A DNA stretch of 64,000 nucleotides from Polynucleobacter sp. GWA2_45_21 (GCF_001830325.1 NZ_MHZG01000002.1:1-64000); one strand, 5' to 3'; positions 1 through 13,415 are shown, counted from the first letter of the stretch. Notes: a model not told the origin generated them from the letters alone. Made by a program: numbers and translations.

Positions 1-51
1 CAAACAAAAACTAAAGGGATTGAGCCCAGTTAATTACCGAACTCAATCCCT
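1..51 (-). terminator. Rho-independent terminator of ilvD
   Basis: Perfect 10-bp inverted repeat AGGGATTGAG (15-24) and CTCAATCCCT (42-51) with a 17-nt loop. Read on the minus strand the hairpin is followed by a T-rich tail (TTAGTTTTTG), which is the direction of ilvD transcription. The loop is longer than usual. Confidence 0.65.
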
Positions 52-130
52 CGTGCTAAGCTAATTAAACTGTCCAACTTTTGTGGGTCAGTTCATTACT
101 TAGGGGCTTTTTCTTTGGTGCTGAGGATGT

Positions 131-1819
131 TTAATCCAAATTCAGATCTGTTACCGCACCTTTACTTGCAGTGCTTGCTAGGTGAGCATACTTAGCAAGC
201 AATCCACGGGTATAGCGTGGTTTAGGCTGGACCCAAGCGGCACGACGCTTAGCAATCTCTTCATCACTCACATTGAGTTGAATCAGTAACTTATGAGCAT
301 CGATTGTCACTGAGTCACCTTCATGAATCAGGGCAATGACGCCGCCCACAAAAGCTTCGGGGGCAACGTGACCAACCACCATGCCCCAAGTACCGCCAGA
401 GAAGCGTCCATCAGTAATGAGGCCGACTGTCTCACCTAAACCCTGACCAACGAGGGCAGAGGTGGGGGCAAGCATCTCACGCATGCCAGGGCCGCCTTTA
501 GGGCCTTCGTAACGAATGACCATGACGTCACCGTCTTTGATCTTTTGTGCCATGATGGCCGCCATTGCATCATCTTCAGAATCAAATACACGAGCTGGGC
601 CAGTAATCGATGGGTTCTTTAGGCCAGTAATCTTGGCAACGCAACCCTCAGGGGAGATGTTGCCCTTCAAAATAGCTAAGTGACCTTGCTTGTACAGCGG
701 GTTATCTAAAGTGCGAATGACCTTTTGATCGGCGCGCGGTACTGAGGGAACATCTTTCAATGTTTCGGCGATTGTTTTGCCAGTAATGGTCATGCAATCA
801 CCATGCAAGAGTCCGCCATCTAGCAAAATCTTCATGACTTGCGGAATACCGCCAGCTTGGTGAAGGTCAGTTGCCAAATATTGTCCAGAAGGCTTCATAT
901 CCACGATGACGGGGACGCGCTTACGAATACGTTCGAAGTCATCAATAGTCCAGTCGATCTCAGCAGCACTAGTAATTGCTAGGTAGTGGAGAACGGCATT
1001 GGTAGATCCACCAACTGCCATGATCACGCTTACTGCGTTCTCGATGGATTTTTTGGTGATAATGTCACGAGGGCGTAAATTTTTCTTAATAGCCTCAACC
1101 AACACAATCGCTGACTCATGGGCGCTGGCAACTTTCTCAGCATCTTCATTAGCCATTGTGGAGGAGTAAGGCAAACTCATACCCAAAGCCTCAAATGAGG
1201 AGCTCATGGTGTTCGCTGTATACATACCACCGCAAGAGCCGCTACCTGGACAGGCGTGTTGTTCAACACCCTTCAAGTCTTCTTCGTTCATGCGTCCTGA
1301 GGTGAATTCACCAACGGCTTCAAACGCGGAAACGATATTCAGATCCTTGCCTTTGAAATGGCCTGGCTTAATTGTTCCGCCATAAACGTAGATGCTCGGT
1401 ACATTGGTGCGCGCCATCGCCATCATGCCACCTGGCATGTTTTTATCACAGCCGCCGATAACCACAACACCGTCTTGCCATAAGCCATTGACGCACGTTT
1501 CAATACTGTCAGCAATTACTTCACGTGAGATGAGGGAGTACTTCATACCCTCGGTACCCATGCCGATACCATCGGAAACAGTAGGGGTTCCAAACATTTG
1601 CGCTTTTGCACCAGCTTCTTCGAGAGCAGTGACCGCTGCGTCTGCTAACTTTTGCAAGCCGCTATTGCACGGAGTAATAGTGGAGTGACCGTTTGCTACG
1701 CCAACCATTGGTTTAACAAAATCCTTCTCTTGGTAGCCCATCGCGTAATACATTGAGCGATTGGGTGCGCGAGCAACCCCTTCGGTGACATTACGCGAGC
1801 GTTCATTGAGGCGTTTCAT
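131..1819 (-). CDS. ilvD: Dihydroxy-acid dehydratase
   Basis: This enzyme dehydrates 2,3-dihydroxy-isovalerate and 2,3-dihydroxy-3-methylvalerate to the 2-keto acids in valine and isoleucine synthesis, in the cytoplasm. The 562 residues are the usual family length. The Fe-S cluster cysteines are recognisable: C51 in the TPCNSG motif, C124 in GGCDKNMPG and C196 in the CPGSGSCGG stretch. The C-terminal part holds the typical [10 protein letters not shown] motif. The ATG at 1819 is preceded by GGAG about ten bases upstream. It appears to be a single-gene unit, divergent from the response regulator and ending at the hairpin at 15-51. Identification is firm. Confidence 0.97.
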   Translation of the reverse strand: MKRLNERSRNVTEGVARAPNRSMYYAMGYQEKDFVKPMVGVANGHSTITPCNSGLQKLADAAVTALEEAGAKAQMFGTPTVSDGIGMGTEGMKYSLISREVIADSIETCVNGLWQDGVVVIGGCDKNMPGGMMAMARTNVPSIYVYGGTIKPGHFKGKDLNIVSAFEAVGEFTSGRMNEEDLKGVEQHACPGSGSCGGMYTANTMSSSFEALGMSLPYSSTMANEDAEKVASAHESAIVLVEAIKKNLRPRDIITKKSIENAVSVIMAVGGSTNAVLHYLAITSAAEIDWTIDDFERIRKRVPVIVDMKPSGQYLATDLHQAGGIPQVMKILLDGGLLHGDCMTITGKTIAETLKDVPSVPRADQKVIRTLDNPLYKQGHLAILKGNISPEGCVAKITGLKNPSITGPARVFDSEDDAMAAIMAQKIKDGDVMVIRYEGPKGGPGMREMLAPTSALVGQGLGETVGLITDGRFSGGTWGMVVGHVAPEAFVGGVIALIHEGDSVTIDAHKLLIQLNVSDEEIAKRRAAWVQPKPRYTRGLLAKYAHLASTASKGAVTDLNLD

Positions 1820-2047
1820 GCTGATATGGACTCCAGAAAAGAATTTATCGAAAAGCTCTATTGTGCCGTGAGACTAGGCGGAACGCAGGGGTTTATGCAG
1901 CATTCCTGTCCTGTTTCATAGCTTCCAATAAGCAGATTGCTCTATTGTATTTGCTCATTAAGGCTCAGTATTAGCTTGAAGGCTAATATCCTTAGAAAAA
2001 AAGCTGCGGTACATTGCCCTTATCTATTACTTTTTCCTTCAAATTCA

Positions 2048-2674
2048 ATGACTAAAGTTGGCCATATCTACCTAATTGACGACGATGAGTCGATGCGCAC
2101 CTCTTTAAGCAGAATGCTCAAGGATGTGGGTTATATCGTGGAGGATTTCTCCTCAGCAGTGACATTTCTAGAGCATTCAGTGCCGGTAGCGCCTGCAGTC
2201 ATCTTGCTCGACATGCAAATGCCAGATATGACTGGGATAGATCTGCAGGAGAAGTTATTACAGCTGGGCCGAAAAACCCCAATTATCTTTATCAGCGGGC
2301 AGAGCCACCCTCATCAAATCGTCAAAAGCCTGAAGCGGGGTGCTGTTGATTTCCTCTTTAAACCGTTTAATTTGGAGGATTTATTAAAGGCCGTTGCTGA
2401 TGCTTTGGAGTTTGATAAGCGCCAGTTGAAGCGGGTTTCTAAAGAGGTTGAGACTAAAAAAGACTATGCCACTTTGACCCCAAGAGAGAGGGAAGTGTGT
2501 TTTTGGCTGGTAAAAGGCTTGCTAAATAAGGATATTGCTGTCAAATTGGGTACTACTGATGCCACGATTAAGGTCCACAAAGCGAGGGTGATGGACAAAA
2601 TGCATGTTGAGTCTGTTCAGGTTTTGGTAGCCAAGTACCTTGAGTCTGATCTTGAAAATCTTTCTAATAACTAG
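2048..2674 (+). CDS. Orphan response regulator, FixJ/NarL type
   Basis: Two-domain transcription regulator: an N-terminal receiver (residues about 5-120) with the acidic pocket DDD at 11-13, phospho-acceptor D55 and the FKP lysine near residue 105. A LuxR-type HTH follows, beginning at LTPRERE and containing the NKDIAVKLGTTDATIKVH recognition region. I start it at the ATG at 2048 (208 residues) because the receiver fold begins there; the frame remains open back to a TTG at 1937, but that extension has no domain character. No histidine kinase gene is adjacent, so its input is unknown. It resembles the FixJ/TtrR class. Confidence 0.85.
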   Translation: MTKVGHIYLIDDDESMRTSLSRMLKDVGYIVEDFSSAVTFLEHSVPVAPAVILLDMQMPDMTGIDLQEKLLQLGRKTPIIFISGQSHPHQIVKSLKRGAVDFLFKPFNLEDLLKAVADALEFDKRQLKRVSKEVETKKDYATLTPREREVCFWLVKGLLNKDIAVKLGTTDATIKVHKARVMDKMHVESVQVLVAKYLESDLENLSNN

Positions 2675-2758
2675 CTCTTAGGCTAATTTCCCTGAGGGTA
2701 TTTCCTGGCTATGATTACTTATTAATTTATTGATATTTCAGTCACTTAAAGTACTTTT

Positions 2759-3793
2759 GTGAATTCAAACTCTAAGCTCCCCGAGATTTCTAAAGAGGCC
2801 TTTACAAAGGCCAGGGAAAAGCTAGGCCTTTCCACTAAGGATCTAGGTGGAATGGCCTGTTTGTCTACACGCCAAATTGAGCAAATCGAAAGTGGTGAGA
2901 CGAGCTCTTTTTACGGGGCTCAAATTAAATTCACTGCCGCTAAGAAAGTGGCAAAGCTACTCAACTTAAGTGATGAGGATGCATTCGACTTCGGCATCCA
3001 AGCTCAAGATAAGTTGACTCCCTCTTCCGAGTTACCAATTGCTGATGCCAAGTTAGTGCAATCCCCAAAAGCTGAGGAAGAGAAGCAAGCTTCGCCTGCA
3101 AAGGTGGAAATGAAAGATGAATCAGCCCGGGTAAAAGAGTCTGCAAAACAAAATACTGAGCCAGTTAAAAAAGTTCAGGCAGTAGAGAATTCATCGGTCA
3201 ACTCTTCAGCTGAATCAACATCAAAACCTAAATCTCAAGGCAAATTATTTCTTTGGCTTAGCGTCATTGCAGCGGCTGTTTTTGCTGCCATTAATTTGCG
3301 CCCACTCATAGTTGCAGACAAGCCGGAAGAGATCGTGATTGTCAAAGAGGCGGTTGTTGAGTCCGCGCCTCCAGTAGCTCCAGTGGAGCCAGTGCCAGCA
3401 TCACCTGTTGCGATAGAGCCTGCTGCTATAGCTCCTGCAGCTAGCGCTGAGGCTTCAGCAGCATGTCCTGCTGAAGAGGGTGTTATTAGTTATAAACCAG
3501 AAGTTCCACGTAAAGCTGGAGATATGGTTTATGTCCAAGTCAAATCTAAGCAAGTGGTTTGCGTAAGTGATGCTTCTGGAAAGATCCAAAACAAAATGCT
3601 CGAGCCTGGTGTAGGGGCGTCTTTTTATGGCAAGTCGCCATTCAAGGTATTGACGGGTGGTCTCGCTCAGGTTGACATCTATTTTCAGGGTGCAAAAGTA
3701 CGCCTGGCAAATTCAAATTACAAAACCTTGGTATTGGAAGCTGCTGAGGTGGTGACTCCACCTGCTGACAGAACAGACTCTCAGTTACGCTAA
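2759..3793 (+). CDS. RodZ-like HTH membrane protein
   Basis: The 344-residue protein has an N-terminal Cro/XRE-type HTH (residues about 10-75), an acidic, Ala/Pro/Lys-rich linker, one membrane span near residues 160-182, a Pro/Ala/Val/Glu-rich periplasmic linker, and a C-terminal domain (about 250-335) resembling the DUF4115 domain of RodZ. RodZ couples MreB to the cell-wall elongation machinery. This gene is not in the usual rodZ context next to ispG, so it may be a paralogue with a different role. The start is GTG at 2759. A hairpin overlaps its stop codon (3787-3811). Confidence 0.7.
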   Translation: MNSNSKLPEISKEAFTKAREKLGLSTKDLGGMACLSTRQIEQIESGETSSFYGAQIKFTAAKKVAKLLNLSDEDAFDFGIQAQDKLTPSSELPIADAKLVQSPKAEEEKQASPAKVEMKDESARVKESAKQNTEPVKKVQAVENSSVNSSAESTSKPKSQGKLFLWLSVIAAAVFAAINLRPLIVADKPEEIVIVKEAVVESAPPVAPVEPVPASPVAIEPAAIAPAASAEASAACPAEEGVISYKPEVPRKAGDMVYVQVKSKQVVCVSDASGKIQNKMLEPGVGASFYGKSPFKVLTGGLAQVDIYFQGAKVRLANSNYKTLVLEAAEVVTPPADRTDSQLR

Positions 3794-3811
3794 CTCACTG
3801 AGAGTTAGCGT
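3787..3811. terminator. Hairpin between convergent genes (possible terminator)
   Basis: Perfect 10-bp inverted repeat ACGCTAACTC (3787-3796) and GAGTTAGCGT (3802-3811) with a 5-nt loop. It includes the stop codon of the RodZ-like gene and lies between two converging genes. There is no clear T-run on either side, so it could be a weak bidirectional terminator or an mRNA 3'-end stabiliser. Confidence 0.45.
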
Positions 3812-3827
3812 CTTCTGAAGGCGGTCT

Positions 3828-4175
<348 letters not shown>

Positions 4176-4217
4176 TTAATACAGTAATCATACCTAGAAC
4201 TGAAAACCAATGCCCAA

Positions 4218-5849
4218 TTACGCCCTAAATTGGGAGGTAATGGGGTAGCGCCAGTCACGCCCAAAGGCTCGCGTAGTCACACGAACACCAGGAGGCGCTT
4301 GGCGACGTTTGTACTCATTGAGCTTAATGAGGCGGGTTACTTTTTCTACGCTATCGGGATCAAAGCCGGCAGCAATAATTTGGGCGATAGATTGATTTTG
4401 TTCCATATAGCGCTCGACAATGCCATCCAATACTTCATACGATGGCAAGCTGTCTTGATCGGTTTGATCGGGACGCAATTCTGCGGAAGGTGCACGCGTC
4501 AAAATCCGCTCCGGAATAATTGGGGCAATACTATTGCGGTAAGCGCACAAGCGATAGACCAAGGTCTTGGCGATATCTTTAATCACTGCAAAGCCCCCAG
4601 CCATATCACCATATAAAGTGCAGTAGCCCACAGCCATCTCACTCTTGTTACCTGTTGTTAAAACTAGACGTCCTGTTTTGTTGGATAGTGCCATGAGGAG
4701 AGTGCCACGCACTCGCGCCTGAATGTTCTCCTCTGTAGCATCGACATTGAGACCTTTAAATTGCTCGGCTAAGGCATGCTCCAAAGCATCCACGGGCTCA
4801 CTAATAGGGATCTCATCATATTGAACACCCAGGTTTTGGGCCATTTCTCTGGCATCAATCCAAGAGATGTCGGCGGTATAGCGCGAAGCCATCATGACAG
4901 TGCGCACTTTATCTGCGCCTAAGGCATCTACCGCAATCGCTAGCACCAATGCGGAATCTACTCCACCCGAGAGGCCAATGATGACGCCTGGAAAGCGATT
5001 CTTCTGAACATAGTCGCGCACACCCAAAACAAGCGCTTGGTAGGCTTGAGCCTCTACGCTAGAAGGGGTAACTACAGTTCCTGGCTCTACATCGGCGGAT
5101 GCATTGACATTGACATATCCCAAAGCGGTTTCAAACTGGGGCATGGTCATCACTACTTTGCCTGCACTATTTAAAGCAAATGATCCACCATCAAAAACCA
5201 ATTCATCTTGACCGCCTACAGCGTTGACATAGACCAAAGGCATTTTGCTAATGGCAATCTGCTTGCGCAGCACCTCAATACGTAAAGATTCTTTTTGGAG
5301 GTGATAAGGCGAGGCATTGAGAACTAAAAGTACTTGAGCGCCAGCAGTATGAGCCTGTTTGGCGGGACCTGCATGCCATGCGTCTTCACACAAAATGAGC
5401 CCATATTGGATGCCGGCATTTTCAAAGACGCAGGCTTCATTACCTGGCGTGAAATAGCGCACCTCATCAAATACTTCATGGTTGGGTAATTCTTGTTTGG
5501 CATAGCCCGCAATCACTTTGCCATCACGAATTACCGAAGCATAGTTTTGCAAACCATTTGTAGTCTTCTTGGGGTGACCAATAATGACCGTTAATCCTGG
5601 AAACTTCTCAAGCTCCAGCATTAAGCAATTGAGTTCACGATCTGCAGCCTCAATAAAGGCGGGGCGCAGCAGTAAGTCTTCTGGGGGGTAGCCAGTGAGC
5701 GATAGCTCTGGCGTGAGAACTAGTGTGGCGCCTTGTGCATAAGCATCTGCGGCGGATTGAGAAATGAGCTGCGCGTTGCCAGACAAATCACCCAAAAGAG
5801 GGTTGATTTGCGCTAGGGCGATTTTTTGCGAGCTCACTCCCAATTTCAA
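4218..5849 (-). CDS. nadE: Glutamine-dependent NAD+ synthetase
   Basis: Final step of NAD synthesis: ATP-dependent amidation of nicotinate adenine dinucleotide with ammonia from glutamine. The N-terminal nitrilase-type glutaminase domain shows the E48 / K118 / C154 triad (TPELSLTGYPP, YAKQELPNH, ILCEDAW). The C-terminal synthetase domain has the SGGVDSA PP-loop near residue 295. Length 543 fits the two-domain bacterial form. The start is non-ATG: TTG at 5849 or GTG at 5837. It lies 14 bp downstream of ppa and 51 bp upstream of glnB on the same strand, so the three are likely cotranscribed. Pyrophosphate released by NadE is a substrate for Ppa. Confidence 0.95.
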   Translation of the reverse strand: MKLGVSSQKIALAQINPLLGDLSGNAQLISQSAADAYAQGATLVLTPELSLTGYPPEDLLLRPAFIEAADRELNCLMLELEKFPGLTVIIGHPKKTTNGLQNYASVIRDGKVIAGYAKQELPNHEVFDEVRYFTPGNEACVFENAGIQYGLILCEDAWHAGPAKQAHTAGAQVLLVLNASPYHLQKESLRIEVLRKQIAISKMPLVYVNAVGGQDELVFDGGSFALNSAGKVVMTMPQFETALGYVNVNASADVEPGTVVTPSSVEAQAYQALVLGVRDYVQKNRFPGVIIGLSGGVDSALVLAIAVDALGADKVRTVMMASRYTADISWIDAREMAQNLGVQYDEIPISEPVDALEHALAEQFKGLNVDATEENIQARVRGTLLMALSNKTGRLVLTTGNKSEMAVGYCTLYGDMAGGFAVIKDIAKTLVYRLCAYRNSIAPIIPERILTRAPSAELRPDQTDQDSLPSYEVLDGIVERYMEQNQSIAQIIAAGFDPDSVEKVTRLIKLNEYKRRQAPPGVRVTTRAFGRDWRYPITSQFRA

Positions 5850-5863
5850 ATACAGTGAAATGA

Positions 5864-6400
5864 TTAATTATTTTCTTTGTTGTAGCGCTCGATGCCTTCA
5901 AGAATTTCTTGATGCGCTTCAGCCACGCCGCCCCAACCTCTTACTTTTACCCATTTACCTTTTTCAAGGTCTTTGTAGTGCTCAAAGAAGTGTTGAATTT
6001 GGTTTAAGCGTAATGGGTTCATATCCTCTGGTTTTTGCCAGTGAGTATAGATAGATAGAATCTTATCTTCAGGCACGGCTAATAACTTGGCATCTTGTCC
6101 TGCCTCATCTTCCATTTGCAAGATACCGATTGCACGGCAGCTCACTACAACCCCTGGAATTAAAGGAAATGGAGTAATCACGAGAACATCAACTGGATCG
6201 CCATCCCCTGCAATAGTCTTATTGATGTAGCCGTAGTTGCAAGGATAGTGCATCGCTGTACCCATAAAGCGATCAACAAAAATTGCACCACTCTCTTTAT
6301 CTACTTCATATTTTATTGGATCCGCATTCATGGGGATTTCAATAATGACGTTAAAACTTTCAGGGATTTTCTTGCCTGGTTTGACCTTGTCGAGACTCAT
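5864..6400 (-). CDS. ppa: Inorganic pyrophosphatase (soluble, family I)
   Basis: Hydrolyses cytosolic pyrophosphate to phosphate, pulling biosynthetic reactions forward. The 178-residue protein carries the family I signature DGDPVDVLV with the three metal-binding aspartates, and the conserved YPCNYGYI and [10 protein letters not shown] regions. It is the first gene of the ppa-nadE-glnB run and is divergent from hppA, so soluble and membrane pyrophosphatases share a 171-bp intergenic region. Confidence 0.96.
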   Translation of the reverse strand: MSLDKVKPGKKIPESFNVIIEIPMNADPIKYEVDKESGAIFVDRFMGTAMHYPCNYGYINKTIAGDGDPVDVLVITPFPLIPGVVVSCRAIGILQMEDEAGQDAKLLAVPEDKILSIYTHWQKPEDMNPLRLNQIQHFFEHYKDLEKGKWVKVRGWGGVAEAHQEILEGIERYNKENN

Positions 6401-6571
6401 ACAAACTCCAATTAATGATTAGTAAATACCCTGATCCTATATAGGATTCAGGATAGTGATTCTGTTACATACTTAATACGATTTATACGCTCTAGTTTAT
6501 CGCTTTCGGAAAGCAGCTTGATATATGCGCAATACACAAAAGAATTTAAATCAAATTTAAGGGGTTCAAGC

Positions 6572-8632
6572 ATGAGTAATGTCACTTTAGGCTTGTATTT
6601 TGCCTTGGCTTGCGGAGTTTTAGCCGTGTTTTATGGTTTTGTAATGCGTAGCTGGATTCTGCGGCAAAGCACCGGCAACGTCAGAATGCAAGAAATCGCT
6701 GAGGCGATTCAGCTGGGGGCATCAGCATATCTCTCCCGTCAATATAAAACGATTGCCGTCGTTGGAGTCGTACTAACAATTCTAATAGCCCTATTTTTGG
6801 ATTTTGCTACCGCTATAGGTTTTGTTATTGGTTCAGTCCTTTCTGGTGCTTGTGGCTTTATTGGTATGAATGTTTCTGTGCGGGCTAATGTACGGACCGC
6901 TGAAGCAGCTACTAAGGGTATGAACGAAGCCCTCAACGTGGCATTTAAGGGTGGGGCAATCACGGGTATGTTGGTGGTGGGTCTTGGCCTCCTAGGGGTT
7001 GGTCTCTTCTTTATGTTTTTGGTCTCTACAGGGGCTGGGCAGGACCTTTCATCGGTCTTGCATCCTCTCATCGGCCTTGCATTTGGTTCTTCGCTCATTT
7101 CAATCTTCGCTCGTCTGGGCGGAGGCATATTTACCAAGGGCGCTGATGTAGGTGCTGACTTGGTGGGTAAGGTGGAAGCGGGTATTCCAGAGGACGATCC
7201 GCGCAATCCCGCAGTTATCGCCGATAACGTAGGTGATAACGTAGGTGACTGCGCCGGTATGGCGGCAGACTTATTTGAAACCTATGCGGTGACATTAATT
7301 GCCACGATGGTTTTAGGGGCGCTGATGATCACTAGTGCACCAGTGTCCGCCATTGTTTACCCTCTAGTGTTAGGCGGGGTGTCAATTATCGCCTCCATTA
7401 TTGGTTGCTCTTTTGTTAAGGCAACACCTGGTATGAAAAATGTTATGCCGGCTTTGTATAAAGGCTTAATTGTGGCCGGCGGGATTTCTTTAGTAGCATT
7501 TTATTTTGTGACCAATTTCATCATGCCAGATGATGCCTTGGGCATACCTGGAAGTCAGTGGCGTTTATTTGCATCCACAGTAGTTGGCTTGATCCTTACT
7601 GCTGGTTTAGTGTGGATTACGGAGTACTACACTGGAACACAATTTAAGCCAGTGCAGCACATTGCTGAAGCATCGACTAAAGGCCATGGCACCAATATTA
7701 TTGCCGGCTTAGGTGTTTCTATGAGATCGACTGCATACCCAGTGTTGTTTGTTTGTGCTGCAATTTATGCGGCTTACTGGTTAGCTGGGATTTATGGCAT
7801 CGCTATTGCGGCTACTGCGATGTTATCGATGGCAGGCATAGTGGTGGCTCTAGATGCTTATGGGCCTATCACGGATAACGCAGGCGGTATCGCTGAGATG
7901 GCAGGTTTGCCACAATCTGTTCGTGATATCACTGATCCACTTGATGCTGTAGGTAATACGACTAAGGCTGTTACCAAAGGTTACGCTATTGGTTCGGCGG
8001 GCCTTGCTGCTTTAGTGCTTTTTGCTGATTACACCCATGCACTAGAGTCTATTGGCCAACAAGTGTCTTTTGATTTATCAAATCATATGGTGATCATTGG
8101 CCTTTTTATTGGCGGCATGATTCCATATTTGTTTGGAGCTATGGCCATGGAGGCGGTTGGTCGTTGTGCTGGCGCAGTAGTTGAAGAAGTGCGTCGCCAG
8201 TTCCGCGATATTCCTGGGATTATGGAAGGTACAGCAAAGCCGGAGTACGGCAAGGCTGTAGATATGCTGACTTCTGCTGCGATTAAGGAGATGATCATTC
8301 CTTCGCTGCTACCTGTAGTTGCTCCAATCTTGGTGGGCCTCATCTTGGGGCCTGCTGCATTGGGTGGTTTACTTATGGGCACAATCGTGACAGGCCTATT
8401 CGTAGCGATCTCTATGTGCACTGGAGGCGGTGCGTGGGATAACGCCAAGAAATATATTGAAGAAGGTAACTTTGGTGGCAAGGGATCTGAAGCCCATAAG
8501 GCAGCGGTTACAGGCGACACAGTTGGCGACCCCTACAAAGATACTGCTGGTCCCGCAGTGAACCCACTTATCAAAATTATTAATATCGTGGCATTGTTGA
8601 TAGTGCCACTGTTACCAGTAGTGAGTCGTTAG
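6572..8632 (+). CDS. hppA: K+-independent proton-pumping pyrophosphatase
   Basis: Integral membrane pump that couples pyrophosphate hydrolysis to H+ export. About 686 residues with some 16 hydrophobic spans. Substrate-binding motifs are present: [52 protein letters not shown] and [15 protein letters not shown]. The determinant near the C-terminal third reads GNTTKA with a Thr three residues later, the signature of the K+-independent class. ATG at 6572 is chosen over the upstream TTG at 6518 because AAGGGG lies just ahead and the first span starts there. Ends in front of a strong terminator. Confidence 0.95.
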   Translation: MSNVTLGLYFALACGVLAVFYGFVMRSWILRQSTGNVRMQEIAEAIQLGASAYLSRQYKTIAVVGVVLTILIALFLDFATAIGFVIGSVLSGACGFIGMNVSVRANVRTAEAATKGMNEALNVAFKGGAITGMLVVGLGLLGVGLFFMFLVSTGAGQDLSSVLHPLIGLAFGSSLISIFARLGGGIFTKGADVGADLVGKVEAGIPEDDPRNPAVIADNVGDNVGDCAGMAADLFETYAVTLIATMVLGALMITSAPVSAIVYPLVLGGVSIIASIIGCSFVKATPGMKNVMPALYKGLIVAGGISLVAFYFVTNFIMPDDALGIPGSQWRLFASTVVGLILTAGLVWITEYYTGTQFKPVQHIAEASTKGHGTNIIAGLGVSMRSTAYPVLFVCAAIYAAYWLAGIYGIAIAATAMLSMAGIVVALDAYGPITDNAGGIAEMAGLPQSVRDITDPLDAVGNTTKAVTKGYAIGSAGLAALVLFADYTHALESIGQQVSFDLSNHMVIIGLFIGGMIPYLFGAMAMEAVGRCAGAVVEEVRRQFRDIPGIMEGTAKPEYGKAVDMLTSAAIKEMIIPSLLPVVAPILVGLILGPAALGGLLMGTIVTGLFVAISMCTGGGAWDNAKKYIEEGNFGGKGSEAHKAAVTGDTVGDPYKDTAGPAVNPLIKIINIVALLIVPLLPVVSR

Positions 8633-8656
8633 GCGGGAAAAATATTTCAATGCAAC

Positions 8657-8689
8657 AAAAAAATGCCTAGCATTGCTAGGCATTTTTTT
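8657..8689 (+). terminator. Rho-independent terminator after hppA (hairpin copy 1)
   Basis: An 11-bp stem AAATGCCTAGC / GCTAGGCATTT with a 3-nt loop, preceded by an A-run and followed by seven Ts. The same hairpin core recurs at 9351-9379. Confidence 0.9.
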
Positions 8690-8701
8690 CATCCCCAAGT
8701 C

Positions 8702-8737
8702 TTGACAGGGGTAGTTCATTGAACTACTATAGGGGTA
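8702..8737 (+). promoter_or_regulatory. Promoter with embedded operator for the BrnT-like TA locus
   Basis: A consensus -35 TTGACA (8702-8707), 17-bp spacer and -10 TACTAT (8725-8730). The spacer contains a perfect palindrome TAGTTCA-T-TGAACTA (8712-8726) that reaches into the -10 box, as expected for an autorepressed toxin-antitoxin promoter. The predicted transcription start falls at or next to the toxin ATG (8738), so the message may be leaderless. Confidence 0.7.
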
Positions 8738-9015
8738 ATGGATTTTGAATGGGATAAAGCAAAAAGTGATTTATGCCGTAACTCTCGAAATTTCGATTTT
8801 GCATATGTGGTATCAATTTTATAGATCCATTGCTATTGATAGAGAAAGATCAGCGTTGGGATTATGGTGAAGAGCGCTATCAAGCTTTAGGAGCCGTGCA
8901 AGGAAAGATATTTGTAGTTATTTATACCAAGAGGTCTTCTGCGATCAGAATTATTTCGGCTAGAAGAGCAAATCGTAGAGAGGTGAGGTGTTATGAAGAA
9001 AATAACTCGGGTTAG
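8738..9015 (+). pseudogene. BrnT-like toxin, frameshifted
   Basis: The frame opening at ATG 8738 encodes MDFEWDKAKSD... then stops at TAG 8822-8824 after 28 residues. The adjacent frame continues the family from IDPLL through DYGEERYQALG and IRIISARRANRRE to the stop at 9015. These are the usual N- and C-terminal halves of BrnT-type RNase toxins (PF04365 style). One extra T in the T-run at 8817-8820 would restore a single protein of about 92 residues. Either the toxin is inactivated or this is a sequencing or slippage artefact. The next gene overlaps its 3' end by 23 bp. Confidence 0.75.
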
Positions 9016-9334
9016 GGTGGATCTGAATGATCCTAGTAGTTTCCCAAAAGGGTTTGTAGACAAAAAATTGGTTGATGCGACATCAGAGCGTTTGATTAAA
9101 TTGCATCAACAGCAAGATGATGCAGATGCGATGTTAGATGCCGCTAAATATGCAAAAGGCGTACGCGAGAGAATTGGTTTATCCCAGCAAGAATTTTCTA
9201 AGCGTATCGAAGTTTCCCTGGAGACCATTCGAAACTGGGAGCAGGGTAAACGCAGTCCCACTGGTGCGGCTAAAGCTTTATTGAAGATTTTGGACAGAGC
9301 GCCTGAGATTGCATTGCTTGCTCTCAGTGTTTGA
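8993..9334 (+). CDS. HTH antitoxin of the BrnT-like locus
   Basis: A 113-residue protein with a C-terminal XRE-type HTH (about residues 55-105: RERIGLSQQEFSKRIEVSLETIRNWEQGKRSP). The N-terminal half probably binds the toxin. It begins inside the toxin 3' end with a good ribosome binding site (GAGGTGAGG), the coupled layout typical of TA pairs. The classical BrnA partner is a ribbon-helix-helix protein; here an HTH protein takes its place, an arrangement also known for BrnT-family toxins. It probably represses the promoter at 8702. The antitoxin frame is intact. Confidence 0.8.
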   Translation: MKKITRVRVDLNDPSSFPKGFVDKKLVDATSERLIKLHQQQDDADAMLDAAKYAKGVRERIGLSQQEFSKRIEVSLETIRNWEQGKRSPTGAAKALLKILDRAPEIALLALSV

Positions 9335-9346
9335 TTGATTCCTTAG

Positions 9347-9382
9347 AAATAAAAATGCCTAGCATTGCTAGGCATTTTTATT
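9347..9382. terminator. Bidirectional terminator (hairpin copy 2)
   Basis: The same stem-loop as at 8661-8685, AAATGCCTAGC / GCTAGGCATTT with loop ATT, with an A-run on the left and a T-run on the right. It lies between the antitoxin gene and the converging trxB and can serve both. Confidence 0.85.
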
Positions 9383-9403
9383 TGACGCTTTAACCTGCTT
9401 TTA

Positions 9404-12712
<3,309 letters not shown>

Positions 12713-12722
12713 GGCGATCCCC

Positions 12723-13415
12723 TTGCGTAGATTTTTATCAGTAGCAACAATCATCTTCATCAGTCTTGCGTCTTTTGCATTTTCAAGCTCTGCATTTGCT
12801 GATGGTGAAAGTGGTACGGAGCAGTTGCGTCAGTTTGTGCGAAATTCTAAAACTGCGGAAGGTGATTTTGTGCAGCAGCAGTTGCGTGCACCCAAGGCAA
12901 ATGAACCGCAAGACAAAGGTTTAAAAGTCGTTCGCCAAACACAAGGACGTTTTGTGTTTCAGCGCCCAGGCCGTTTTATTTGGGATACCCAAAAGCCATA
13001 CGAGCAAAAACTGATTGCCGATGGCAAACAACTCATTTTGTGGGACAAAGATTTAAATCAAGCAACCTTCAGACCTGCTGGACAAGCTTTAGCAGCCACC
13101 CCAGCGGCAATCTTATTTGGGGAGACTTCTCTAGATCAGCATTTTGATTTGGTTGAAGGCGAGGATCGCCTGGGTATGAAATGGGTTGCTCTCGTGCCCA
13201 AGAAAAACCCGAACGCAAAAAACGGCAATGACTTGCCCTACACCAAGATCTCAGTGGGCATGTCTAATGGCCTACCTAAAGCGCTAGAGCTAATAGATGG
13301 CCTAGGTAGTGTGGTGTTAGTTACTTTAGATAAGATTCAGCTGAATGTGAACCTGCCCGCCAATCGCTTCACCTTTGTCCCGCCTGCCGGCGCAGAAGTC
13401 TTACGCTTAAACTAG
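12723..13415 (+). CDS. lolA: Outer-membrane lipoprotein carrier LolA
   Basis: Periplasmic chaperone that ferries lipoproteins from LolCDE to LolB. From the TTG at 12723 the product starts MRRFLSVATIIFISLASF, a clean signal peptide ending near SAFADG, with AAGG eight bases upstream. The frame is open to an ATG at 12672, but that form overlaps ftsK by 41 bp and puts a non-signal extension in front. The body shows the LolA pattern: QGRFVFQRPGRFIWDTQKPYEQ, then LILWDKDLNQATFRP, then AILFGE. It is probably translated from the ftsK transcript. Confidence 0.88.
   Translation: MRRFLSVATIIFISLASFAFSSSAFADGESGTEQLRQFVRNSKTAEGDFVQQQLRAPKANEPQDKGLKVVRQTQGRFVFQRPGRFIWDTQKPYEQKLIADGKQLILWDKDLNQATFRPAGQALAATPAAILFGETSLDQHFDLVEGEDRLGMKWVALVPKKNPNAKNGNDLPYTKISVGMSNGLPKALELIDGLGSVVLVTLDKIQLNVNLPANRFTFVPPAGAEVLRLN

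Noticed and set aside
1392..1688. Plus-strand frame inside ilvD
   Set aside because: Antisense to highly conserved ilvD coding sequence; composition follows ilvD codons.
5764..6054. Plus-strand frame overlapping the start of nadE and the end of ppa
   Set aside because: Antisense shadow of two well supported genes; no RBS or domain.
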